From assembly GCA_900557355.1 (NCBI GenBank), contig USSR01000418.1, positions 1 to 6,296 on the forward strand: a stretch of 6,296 bases of DNA. Reading direction: 5' to 3'. Under the pieces are notes generated by a model that was not told the DNA's origin, ran no database searches, and saw nothing but the letters and a program-made list of their open reading frames with translations. The stretch comes from an uncultured Bacteroides sp. (GTDB lineage Bacteria > Bacteroidota > Bacteroidia > Bacteroidales > Bacteroidaceae). Shown here piece by piece: positions 1 through 6,050 of the stretch (the first letter of the stretch is position 1; each line of letters starts with the position of its first letter). A program made the position numbers and the translations under genes.

Positions 1-53
1 TAATACTGATTATCGTGCTGCTTTCTTATTTTATCAGATAAATGAAGAATTTA

Positions 54-84
54 TTTGCATAATTATTTTTTCGCATTATCTTTG
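54..84 (+). promoter_or_regulatory. Bacteroides-type sigma promoter
   Basis: A TTTG at 54-57 is followed after 19 bases by TATCTTTG at 77-84. This is an exact match to the Bacteroidetes housekeeping promoter (TTTG, 19-21 bases, TAnnTTTG). Transcription should begin near 90-93, at the left arm of the stem-loop at 93-114. No plus-strand coding region begins close downstream, so what it transcribes is unclear. Confidence 0.65.
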
Positions 85-92
85 CGAATGAT

Positions 93-114
93 GATAAGTC
101 TAAAGAGACTTATC
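93..114 (+). repeat. Perfect 9-bp inverted repeat at the predicted transcript 5' end
   Basis: GATAAGTCT (93-101) pairs perfectly with AGACTTATC (106-114) around a 4-base AAAG loop. It lies 8 bases after the TAnnTTTG box, so it could be a 5' RNA hairpin or an operator for a repressor. It is not followed by a long T-run (TGTGTTTAAA follows), so it is a poor terminator candidate. Confidence 0.6.
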
Positions 115-135
115 TGTGTTTAAATGAAATATTAG

Positions 136-327
136 TTATCGAGCGTAAGCTAGTTCCGGTTCCCTGAAATCGCCAATTGAAAGAACTGCCAGAATGAAGT
201 CAAACGGTCTGTAACTTCTATTATTATAACCTGAATATCTAAACATCTCTCTTTTATCTTGTGTGGATAAAAGTTGGGTGGTATGACTCTTCTTATAATA
301 TAACGAAGCGTAGACAAATTTGTTCAT
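136..327 (-). CDS. Doubtful small hypothetical protein (63 aa), minus strand
   Basis: An ATG-initiated frame reads from 327 down to a TAA at 136-138. The predicted product is soluble-looking, rich in Tyr and Arg, with no signal peptide, membrane helix or motif I recognise. Codon use is not obviously unlike coding DNA, and it overlaps no convincing gene. Its ATG overlaps the TGA of another minus-strand frame (324-533) in an ATGA arrangement, which could mean coupling but may be chance. No minus-strand Bacteroides promoter was found just upstream, and the plus-strand promoter at 54-84 points against it. It may be the remnant of a larger gene or spurious. Confidence 0.22.
   Translation of the reverse strand: MNKFVYASLYYKKSHTTQLLSTQDKREMFRYSGYNNRSYRPFDFILAVLSIGDFREPELAYAR
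251..273. repeat. Perfect 8-bp inverted repeat
   Basis: CTTTTATC (251-258) and GATAAAAG (266-273) are perfect complements separated by 7 bases. Neither side carries a T-run, so it is not a standard terminator. It would form a hairpin in any transcript from the 54-84 promoter. It shares the GATAA/TTATC core with the stem at 93-114. Confidence 0.4.
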
Positions 328-368
328 TTGTGCAGTGGGTGTTTGGCGATACCTGGGGACGGATGACG

Positions 369-399
369 ATTGGGTCTGCGCTTTTTGCGTTTATATTTC
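369..399 (+). promoter_or_regulatory. Weak promoter candidate for the small ORF at 430
   Basis: ATTG (369-372), 19 bases, then TATATTTC (392-399) matches the Bacteroides promoter with one mismatch in each box. The predicted start near 405 would give a leader of about 25 bases before the ATG at 430. One-mismatch sites are common in AT-rich DNA, so this is only a candidate. Confidence 0.25.
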
Positions 400-429
400 G
401 CTGAATGGTATTTAAAAGTTGAATTGTAT

Positions 430-564
430 ATGAGTATGAATGAAAGAATTCCAGGATGGGTGGTCTTTAATAAGTTTGCATCTTCAGGAGTTAACATAAC
501 TATAGCCGTTATCATTTCAATAATAGTTGCCATAGTTATTTATGAACAATTAAAATCGTCATAG
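430..564 (+). CDS. Small single-pass membrane protein, hypothetical (44 aa)
   Basis: The frame begins at ATG 430 and ends at TAG 562-564. The first half is polar. Residues about 19-38 (from Ser-Gly-Val-Asn through a long Ile/Val run) form one clear membrane-spanning helix, followed by a short basic tail ending Lys-Ser-Ser. An in-frame TTG at 370 would add 20 residues, but ATG 430 is preferred because a weak promoter candidate (369-399) sits between the two. The antisense frame 324-533 covers it and looks less protein-like. The family is not recognised. The lipoprotein gene downstream has its own promoter, so co-transcription is not required. A chance hydrophobic ORF in AT-rich DNA cannot be excluded. 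Confidence 0.38.
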   Translation: MSMNERIPGWVVFNKFASSGVNITIAVIISIIVAIVIYEQLKSS

Positions 565-572
565 TATATTTG
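541..572 (+). promoter_or_regulatory. Bacteroides-type promoter of the lipoprotein gene
   Basis: TATATTTG at 565-572 is an exact TAnnTTTG box. TATG at 541-544, 20 bases upstream, matches three of four bases of the -33 TTTG. The predicted start near 579 gives a leader of about 35 bases before the ATG at 614. The -7 box begins right after the stop codon of the small ORF (562-564). Confidence 0.6.
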
Positions 573-613
573 AGAAAGATGGCAGTTCGTTTAGAATTTA
601 AAATCTTAGAAGA

Positions 614-961
614 ATGAATACTATAAGAAGAATATTAAAATCTATGTTAGTAGTAATTGTGGTATTGGTGTCAATATCATGTACTCCTGACCATGGTCGT
701 TTTGTGGCTACAATTCAACCTGTATGTTTGCGATATGATAAATATTTATTGGAATGGACATCTATCCAAACAATATTCTATTATGATATATACTGTAAAG
801 ACAATTCTTATATAGCTGTCTATCGATCACAAGGAAAAACAGATGATGAGAAAGAATTGGAAGTTAAAGCCAATGTTTTTTATAATCATAATCATCCAAC
901 ATACGAATATAAATATTGTATTGATGATTACTACTTTAATTTAGACGATTTAGGAGAGTGA
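614..961 (+). CDS. Putative lipoprotein of unknown function (115 aa)
   Basis: The N-terminus is a lipoprotein signal peptide: basic residues (Arg5, Arg6, Lys9), a hydrophobic core at about 11-21, and a lipobox ending Ser-Ile-Ser-Cys with Cys23 as the probable lipidated residue. The mature part (about 93 residues) is rich in Tyr, Asp and Ile and ends in an acidic stretch; I recognise no domain. It is expected to be anchored to the inner or outer membrane by its lipid. The ATG at 614 is the only start that gives an intact signal peptide. The TGA stop is followed directly by an in-frame TAA. A promoter (541-572) and a terminator (1030-1058) flank it, so it is probably transcribed alone. Its product shows no link to the GTPase cluster beyond proximity. 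Confidence 0.8.
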   Translation: MNTIRRILKSMLVVIVVLVSISCTPDHGRFVATIQPVCLRYDKYLLEWTSIQTIFYYDIYCKDNSYIAVYRSQGKTDDEKELEVKANVFYNHNHPTYEYKYCIDDYYFNLDDLGE

Positions 962-1029
962 TAAATGAGAAAGATGAACTGATAGAATTTTAGAGTTATC
1001 GTCTCTTATATTAAAAAGAAGAACTGATA

Positions 1030-1058
1030 ATTACCTTATATATAGGTAATCTGTTTTT
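1030..1058 (+). terminator. Probable intrinsic terminator after the lipoprotein gene
   Basis: ATTACCT (1030-1036) and AGGTAAT (1044-1050) form a 7-bp stem with a 7-base AT loop, followed by CTG and five T's (1054-1058). The stem has only two G-C pairs, so it is weak, but its position 69 bases after the lipoprotein stop and before the next gene fits termination. Confidence 0.5.
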
Positions 1059-1146
1059 CTGTTGATAACTAATTTTTTTAACTAGTGAAATGCTGTAGAG
1101 GGTTAATTATTACCTATTTGTGGGCTTTTAATAAGTTATTATATAA

Positions 1147-1536
1147 ATGTTTAATTCTAATATATTACGATTTATGGATAATAATGTAGATTACAATTGG
1201 TATTTTCATGTTTGGAAGAATTATGGAAATTTTGAGGGGCGTGCAAGCCGGAAAGAGTATTGGAATTTTGTTCTTTTCAATTTTTTAGTGACCTTAATAT
1301 TGGCATTGGTTTCGGCGGGTATATTGTCTGTGATATATGTAATTCTTGTTATTGTGCCTAGTGTGGCTGTAGCGGTGAGAAGATTACACGATGTCGGAAA
1401 ATCAGGATGGATGCTTCTCGCAGGCCTAGTTCCAATTATTGGTTCTCTGTATTTGTTATATTTGTTTTGCTTGGATAGCAATGATGCGGGTGATGAATAT
1501 GACAGTTCGGCTCCTTATTTTCCCTATGATGATTGA
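1147..1536 (+). CDS. DUF805 family inner-membrane protein (129 aa)
   Basis: This is a recognisable DUF805 protein, the family of E. coli YhaH and YhaI, whose biochemical function is unknown. Family signatures seen are the N-terminal Trp-Tyr and Trp-Lys-Asn-Tyr, then Phe-Glu-Gly-Arg-Ala-Ser-Arg-Lys-Glu-Tyr-Trp (29-39), and Arg-Arg-Leu-His-Asp-Val-Gly-Lys-Ser-Gly-Trp (78-88). Membrane helices are predicted at about 41-56, 58-77 and 89-109. The acidic C-terminal tail (110-129) is longer than in its paralogue next door. The start is uncertain: ATG 1147 gives the longest frame, while Met10 (ATG 1174) is closer to the usual family start. A possible -33 TTTG (1117-1120) with a poor TATAAATG box at 1142-1149 would favour Met10. 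It is the first gene of the probable operon, 31 bases before the next. Confidence 0.93.
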   Translation: MFNSNILRFMDNNVDYNWYFHVWKNYGNFEGRASRKEYWNFVLFNFLVTLILALVSAGILSVIYVILVIVPSVAVAVRRLHDVGKSGWMLLAGLVPIIGSLYLLYLFCLDSNDAGDEYDSSAPYFPYDD

Positions 1537-1567
1537 TTTATGTAGTTGGAGTAAATGTAAATGAATA

Positions 1568-1957
1568 ATGAAATGTATTAAATGTGGAATAGAAAATCCG
1601 GGAGACGCGCATTTTTGTCGTTATTGCGGCCATAGTATTCAATCAAGTGTATCCAAGGAAAAAGATGTATTTGAATATTATGCATATGCTATGAAGAAAT
1701 ATGCGATATTTGAGGGACGGGCCAGTAGAAAAGAATATTGGTCTTTCTTTTTAGTTAATATTTTTCTTTCGATTATACCATTTGTCGGAACTATTTATTC
1801 TTTGGCTGTACTTATTCCATCCTTGGCTGTCGCAGTGAGACGGATGCATGATGTCGGAGTAAGCGGTTGGTACATATTGATACCAATCTATAATATTGTT
1901 CTGCTTTGTACGAAAGGGGATCATTTTTATAATGAATATGGAGGGCCGACAGTATAA
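1568..1957 (+). CDS. Zinc-ribbon plus DUF805 membrane protein (129 aa)
   Basis: Two modules are fused. Residues 1-24 form a zinc ribbon with Cys3-x2-Cys6 and Cys17-x2-Cys20, of the short bacterial zinc-ribbon type. Residues 35-129 are DUF805: Phe-Glu-Gly-Arg-Ala-Ser-Arg-Lys-Glu-Tyr-Trp at 48-58, Arg-Arg-Met-His-Asp-Val-Gly at 91-97, Ser-Gly-Trp at 99-101, and hydrophobic helices at about 59-74, 76-90 and 102-114. The C-terminus (Asn-Glu-Tyr-Gly-Gly-Pro) is like the usual family ending. ATG 1568 is chosen because it starts exactly at the ribbon, as in the two other ribbon genes nearby. It is a diverged tandem paralogue of the preceding gene and ends 23 bases before the first GTPase gene. The ribbon is probably cytosolic and could bind a partner such as the GTPases; that is inference. 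Confidence 0.93.
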   Translation: MKCIKCGIENPGDAHFCRYCGHSIQSSVSKEKDVFEYYAYAMKKYAIFEGRASRKEYWSFFLVNIFLSIIPFVGTIYSLAVLIPSLAVAVRRMHDVGVSGWYILIPIYNIVLLCTKGDHFYNEYGGPTV

Positions 1958-1980
1958 TAAATAGTTGAAATTTATGAATT

Positions 1981-3831
1981 ATGGTTGAAGAAGATATAAG
2001 AAAAATAACTGGTGTAATTACCGCTGTTACTCCAATTTTGGAGCGACTAAATAGAAAAGATTCACTTGCCAAGATTCAAGAACGGATCAGGCAGATTCAG
2101 AATACAGAAGTCAAAGTTCTTATTTGCGGGGAGTTTAAACGAGGCAAATCTTCCTTTGTAAATGCGTTGATTGGGCGTAATATTTGTCCCGTAGACCAGG
2201 ATATATGTACTTCGGTGGTCTCTATCATTCGATATGGAGATACAGAACGGGTAATACGATATTTTGGTGACTTGTCTCATGTTCAAAAGGCGGAAATTCC
2301 TTATGCTGACATTCAAAAGTATACTGTGGGACGTGCTGAACAAGTACAAAATACACTTTATTTGGAAATAGAACTTCCATTGGAATGCCTGAAAAATGGA
2401 TTGGTTTTGATTGATACTCCGGGGGTTGGAGGATTGGATCCACGACATGCTTTCTTGACGACTTATTTTTTGCCACAAGCGGATATAACTCTTTTTATGA
2501 CAGACGTCAATGAACCTTTGACAACTACAGAACTTGATTTTTACAATCAGAAGGTAACCCGTTATGCTAAACATAGTGCGATTATTATCAATAAATGTGA
2601 TTTGAAAACTCCGGAGCAGGTTGTTGAAGTACAACAAGATACTGTGCAAAAGATTCAGAATCATGCTTCCACTTCTAAAGAGCCGAATGTGATAGCAGTG
2701 TCTTCAAAGTTTAAACAGGCATTTAATCAAACTCATGTGGAGAAGATGTACGAGAAATCACATTTTAGTTTGATTGATTCGGAGCTTCAGCGTCTGATGA
2801 TTGCTTATAAAGAAGATATAATAAGGAATATTCGTGATGACTTTTCAGATTTACTAGAGCAAGTCATTGAGCCGATAAAGATTCAGCTGACCCAGATAAA
2901 AATGCCGGATCCGAAAGTTCTGACGGAGCTTAAGCAAAAGGAAACAATTATTCAAAAACAGTTATATGACTTGAATAACCCGTCATCTGAATTCCGGATT
3001 AAAATTCAACAGAAAATTACAGAAGTTCGTGAAGAAGTAATCAATCATTTGAATGAGCAAAGTATACTATTCTCTTCCAATGGATTAAATAAACTATTGC
3101 AGAGCGAGCAGGCGACTAAAGAGAACGGTGGTAAGTGGATTGGACAACAGTTGAACTTGGCGTTGGAATCACTTGGTGCCGAAATAGTGTTAGAACTTCG
3201 ACATGCTTTCGATCGCATATCTCGAATAGAAGAATTTCAGGGAATGTTGAAATATCAAGTGAAAGATTTTTCTTACTCAATAATGGAAGTAAATGCGGAA
3301 AATGAGGTACCTATTCACAGACGTTTGATGTCTCTTGTTCCTGGTATGGGTGCTGGTTTTGCAACTAATTTGGTTGTGGGTTCCTTAGCTAGTTTTTTTG
3401 GATTTGGTCTTCCTCTTTTTATCCCTATTGCCGTAGGGTTGGGCATCGCTGCAAAGAGCCACTCTGATACGGTCCGTGCATCGAAAATAGCGGAATTACG
3501 AGAGCAATACCAACCTCAAATAACTGTGGCTATGCAACAGTTGCGTACTTTTGTTGAAAGTCGTTTTACTGAATTTCAGCAGGTTTGGATTAAGGTGGTG
3601 TCGCAACGTGTGCAGGAAGTGCAAACAACTCTACAAACATTAATGGCTGATTTGAATAAACTTTCACAAAATCAAAAAACGATTTTATCTCGTAAAATGG
3701 AACTGGAACGGCTGATGAATCCTTTAGTCACTCAAAAACACATGATTGATCTAATTCTTTCTAATCCGTTTCAGGCACATGAAAATAAGGAAGAAAAACT
3801 GCGTCAGGATCCAAATGAGACTATTTGTTAG
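1981..3831 (+). CDS. Dynamin-like GTPase 1 with membrane-insertion segment (616 aa)
   Basis: The protein has a full set of dynamin-type GTPase motifs: P-loop Gly-Glu-Phe-Lys-Arg-Gly-Lys-Ser (50-57), switch I Thr77 or Ser78, Asp-Thr-Pro-Gly (145-148), Asn-Lys-Cys-Asp (204-207) and Val-Ser-Ser-Lys (240-243). About 270-440 is predicted helical and charged, as in the neck/trunk of bacterial dynamins. Residues 451-491 form a long Gly-rich hydrophobic segment, two short helices or a hairpin, in the place of the membrane-binding paddle of bacterial dynamin-like proteins. About 500-600 is a Gln-rich helical C-terminal stretch that would fold back on the trunk. Family members bind membranes and use GTP to tubulate, tether or fuse them. 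Its length is in the usual range. It precedes the second GTPase gene by 6 bases, so the two are surely co-expressed and probably act together. Confidence 0.95.
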   Translation: MVEEDIRKITGVITAVTPILERLNRKDSLAKIQERIRQIQNTEVKVLICGEFKRGKSSFVNALIGRNICPVDQDICTSVVSIIRYGDTERVIRYFGDLSHVQKAEIPYADIQKYTVGRAEQVQNTLYLEIELPLECLKNGLVLIDTPGVGGLDPRHAFLTTYFLPQADITLFMTDVNEPLTTTELDFYNQKVTRYAKHSAIIINKCDLKTPEQVVEVQQDTVQKIQNHASTSKEPNVIAVSSKFKQAFNQTHVEKMYEKSHFSLIDSELQRLMIAYKEDIIRNIRDDFSDLLEQVIEPIKIQLTQIKMPDPKVLTELKQKETIIQKQLYDLNNPSSEFRIKIQQKITEVREEVINHLNEQSILFSSNGLNKLLQSEQATKENGGKWIGQQLNLALESLGAEIVLELRHAFDRISRIEEFQGMLKYQVKDFSYSIMEVNAENEVPIHRRLMSLVPGMGAGFATNLVVGSLASFFGFGLPLFIPIAVGLGIAAKSHSDTVRASKIAELREQYQPQITVAMQQLRTFVESRFTEFQQVWIKVVSQRVQEVQTTLQTLMADLNKLSQNQKTILSRKMELERLMNPLVTQKHMIDLILSNPFQAHENKEEKLRQDPNETIC

Positions 3832-3837
3832 TGATTT

Positions 3838-5403
3838 ATGGAAGAAGGTTATAATATAAATGCTATAGAAATAGAACTTAATGAGTTGTTTAAGACCATT
3901 CCGTCCGGGTCGTTACCTATTTTACATGAAACGCTGGAACGTTCCATAAAAAAACTGCATGAACCTATGCAATTGGCAATTATTGGTAAGATCAGTTCAT
4001 CCAAGTCTACTCTTGTAAATGCGATTTTAGGAAAAGATGGAGTGATGGCAACGGGACAAATGGAGGTGACTTATAATGTCGGTTGGCTGAAATATGGAGC
4101 ACCGGAATCTGATATTATTATTCATCATAAAGACGGTTCTCCGGATTCTTATAGAAAGCCGGAGGAATTCCTCCGATGGACAATAGAAAGTGACGGGCGG
4201 AAGGAATTGCTGAATAATGTAAGTTACATTGAAACGTTTGACGATGCTGAAATATTACGTGAGATAAATATCATAGATACTCCTGGGTTGGATGCTGTTC
4301 GTGGGCAGGATTCTCAAAATACACTTGACTTTTTAAAGCATGTCCGTCCTGATGCGGTGATTATGTTGTTTACTAATTCTGTGGCGGAAAATACTCTTAA
4401 GGTTGTTCAGGATTTCAATCGGGGAGGGAATTTCAATCCACTTAATGCAATCGGAGTTCTTTCCAAAATAGACATTTTATGGATGGAAGATGCAGAGCAT
4501 AGTAGGACGGCATTACAAATAGGGCAACGTATGGCAGCTAATACTTTGGCAAATAATCCCATGTTGCGTAAAACTCTGTTTAATATTTATCCTATTTCAT
4601 CTTTACTGTTTATGCGGGCTTCTACCATGACAGAGGAGGAGTTTGGATTAGTACGAAAGTTAGCTGTCAAAGATAAAGATTTATTGCCCTGTCTGATGAT
4701 GTCGGCAGCAGATTTTGTAGATCCGGATTATGAAGTTTCCATTAACATGATGCAGCGTAAAGAGTTATTAATGAAACTAGATCTGTATGCCATTGATTTG
4801 ATAGTTCGCTATATACAAACCGAGCCTGATGCGAATCTTTTGGGGGCAAAGAAACTACTTTATACCGAAAGTGGTGCACATGAGTTCATGACAGTACTTC
4901 ATAATCATTTTGGAGGGCGTGCTAAACTTATCAAGCTCGAGAGTATTTATCAAAATCTAGTACATGTCATACATGAAGAAAGAGCGTCTGATGGCGGACA
5001 AATAGAATGCCAGCTTTTGAATCGCATAGAACAACGTATAGCAGATATTTTTTCAGCGTTGGTTCATGAACATAATGAATACGAATTATTGAATAGGATA
5101 TATTGTCGTAAAATAGAACTTGATGATGACGTCGCTGAAGAATTCTTTCGTCTCTGCGGTGAACATGGTTCTTCTGCTCCTGAACGTTTAGGCTTTTCGG
5201 GCGAAAATATGTCTGCCCAAGATATGATAAAGTATGCTTACCAGCGTGAGGGTTTTTGGAGAAAAGAACTCAATGATGAATTTGATCCTGATGAAAAAGA
5301 ATGGAAACGTGTGATCTTGTCTTCTTATGCACATTTGCGTAAGAAACTGCAGGAGATGGATTATCAGTATAATCAAGCACGTGCCTTCTTGTATAATAGC
5401 TAA
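3838..5403 (+). CDS. Dynamin-like GTPase 2 with variant P-loop (521 aa)
   Basis: This is a second dynamin-superfamily GTPase, clearly diverged from the first. The P-loop reads Gly-Lys-Ile-Ser-Ser-Ser-Lys-Ser (50-57), with Ser55 (codon TCC, 4000-4002) where the family normally has Gly; Lys56 and Ser57 are kept. Thr78 is the switch I candidate, Asp-Thr-Pro-Gly lies at 147-150, Ser-Lys-Ile-Asp at 209-212 is a variant of the Asn/Thr-Lys-x-Asp guanine-recognition motif, and Ile-Ser-Ser at 253-255 fits G5. The rest (about 260-521) is mostly helical and acidic. I see no long hydrophobic segment, so it probably does not insert in the membrane by itself. The adjacent GTPase 1 would supply that, as a heterotypic partner. 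Slow, altered or lost GTP hydrolysis is possible but not shown. Confidence 0.94.
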   Translation: MEEGYNINAIEIELNELFKTIPSGSLPILHETLERSIKKLHEPMQLAIIGKISSSKSTLVNAILGKDGVMATGQMEVTYNVGWLKYGAPESDIIIHHKDGSPDSYRKPEEFLRWTIESDGRKELLNNVSYIETFDDAEILREINIIDTPGLDAVRGQDSQNTLDFLKHVRPDAVIMLFTNSVAENTLKVVQDFNRGGNFNPLNAIGVLSKIDILWMEDAEHSRTALQIGQRMAANTLANNPMLRKTLFNIYPISSLLFMRASTMTEEEFGLVRKLAVKDKDLLPCLMMSAADFVDPDYEVSINMMQRKELLMKLDLYAIDLIVRYIQTEPDANLLGAKKLLYTESGAHEFMTVLHNHFGGRAKLIKLESIYQNLVHVIHEERASDGGQIECQLLNRIEQRIADIFSALVHEHNEYELLNRIYCRKIELDDDVAEEFFRLCGEHGSSAPERLGFSGENMSAQDMIKYAYQREGFWRKELNDEFDPDEKEWKRVILSSYAHLRKKLQEMDYQYNQARAFLYNS

Positions 5404-5455
5404 GAGTTTTAACTCGTTCTGATATAATAATGTGATAGATAGAAAAGTAATAATT

Positions 5456-6043
5456 ATGAAGTGTAATAACTGTGGATGTGATAATCCGGATGATGCAAAA
5501 TATTGTCGCGTATGTGGTAATGTTCTACAATTAGAAAGTTTTTTTGAAAGATTATCAGAGCTTGGTTTTATACCCACTACTATGATAACGTTAAAAGGCT
5601 CGTTAGGGGCTACTCTTTTATTATATTTATTAGAGATTCTTTTTATTATCGGCTGTTTGATGGCTATTGGAGGAATTATTGTGTTTTTTGTTCAGCCACT
5701 ATCTGTCCAAGTTTTTTTTGGATTAGGTGGTTTTGTTTGCAGTTTTGTCATTGCTTATGTTTCTTTTAAATACAAACTCTTTGATAAATCATTTCCCAAC
5801 CGATACGTCAAGAGTGAACTTCTTAAAGAAGCGGATTACATACAAGTGGATTTTGTAAATGATGATGATTATACTTTTATAGTGAAGAATAAAAAGTTTG
5901 GTGTATATAGTGTTCGGCGGTATGAGATACAACTTCCGGCAATTTATGATTGGTTATCATGGAAAATTGAAGGACAGATTCTGAACGTACAGCAAAACGG
6001 ACGTCAATATATTATGGATATTTATGGAAATGAGCTAAAATAG
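5456..6043 (+). CDS. Zinc-ribbon membrane protein with WG-repeat-like tail (195 aa)
   Basis: ATG 5456 is chosen over the upstream in-frame GTG at 5432 because it places Met-Lys-Cys at the start, exactly as in the other zinc-ribbon genes here. Residues 1-24 are the ribbon (Cys3-x2-Cys6, Cys17-x2-Cys20, with an extra Cys8). Two hydrophobic stretches, about 50-79 and 84-104, are membrane helices. The C-terminal 105-195 is soluble and resembles a WG repeat: Asn-Lys-Lys-Phe-Gly-Val-Tyr (145-151), Leu-Pro-Ala-Ile-Tyr-Asp (160-165), then Gln-Asn-Gly-Arg (180-183) and Asp-Ile-Tyr-Gly-Asn-Glu (188-193). WG repeats are thought to be binding modules; the match here is by eye only. The gene follows GTPase 2 by 52 bases and precedes the next ribbon gene by 7. 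No catalytic motif is seen. Confidence 0.9.
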   Translation: MKCNNCGCDNPDDAKYCRVCGNVLQLESFFERLSELGFIPTTMITLKGSLGATLLLYLLEILFIIGCLMAIGGIIVFFVQPLSVQVFFGLGGFVCSFVIAYVSFKYKLFDKSFPNRYVKSELLKEADYIQVDFVNDDDYTFIVKNKKFGVYSVRRYEIQLPAIYDWLSWKIEGQILNVQQNGRQYIMDIYGNELK

Positions 6044-6050
6044 TATTGAT

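Larger units (their letters stand above)
115..429 (+). other. Stretch without a convincing gene; possible leader or non-coding RNA
   Basis: No plus-strand reading frame with a sensible start is visible here, although a strong promoter (54-84) points into it. It holds a perfect 8-bp inverted repeat (251-273) and a doubtful minus-strand ORF (136-327). Roughly 331-390 is clearly richer in G than the AT-rich surroundings. A non-coding RNA, a long 5' leader for the small ORF at 430, or a decayed gene are all possible. I do not recognise a riboswitch or RNA family in it. Confidence 0.3.

Noticed and set aside
369..379. 11-base repeat ATTGGGTCTGC shared with 6267-6277
   Set aside because: A few 11-base matches are expected by chance in a window of this size, and the flanks do not match.
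324..533. 69-residue minus-strand frame starting opposite the small membrane ORF
   Set aside because: It is largely antisense to the 430-564 frame, has a low-complexity basic C-terminal half and no recognisable motif. Its ATGA overlap with the 136-327 frame is noted but is not enough evidence.
1111..1149. Promoter for the six-gene operon
   Set aside because: TTTG at 1117-1120 with TATAAATG at 1142-1149 has two mismatches in the -7 box and overlaps the annotated start codon. No better site was seen, so none is listed as a feature.
2062..2664. 200-residue open frame on the minus strand inside GTPase 1
   Set aside because: It lies wholly within a GTPase gene with intact motifs in the plus strand, and its product shows no domain. 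It is a shadow frame.
5404..5415. Small inverted repeat GAGTTTTAACTC after GTPase 2, considered as a terminator
   Set aside because: The stem is at most 5 bp with a 2-base loop and no T-run follows; it is too weak to split the operon.
5432..5455. GTG start eight codons upstream for the zinc-ribbon/WG-like protein
   Set aside because: The two other ribbon genes start exactly at the ribbon Met, and the ATG at 5456 gives the same layout.
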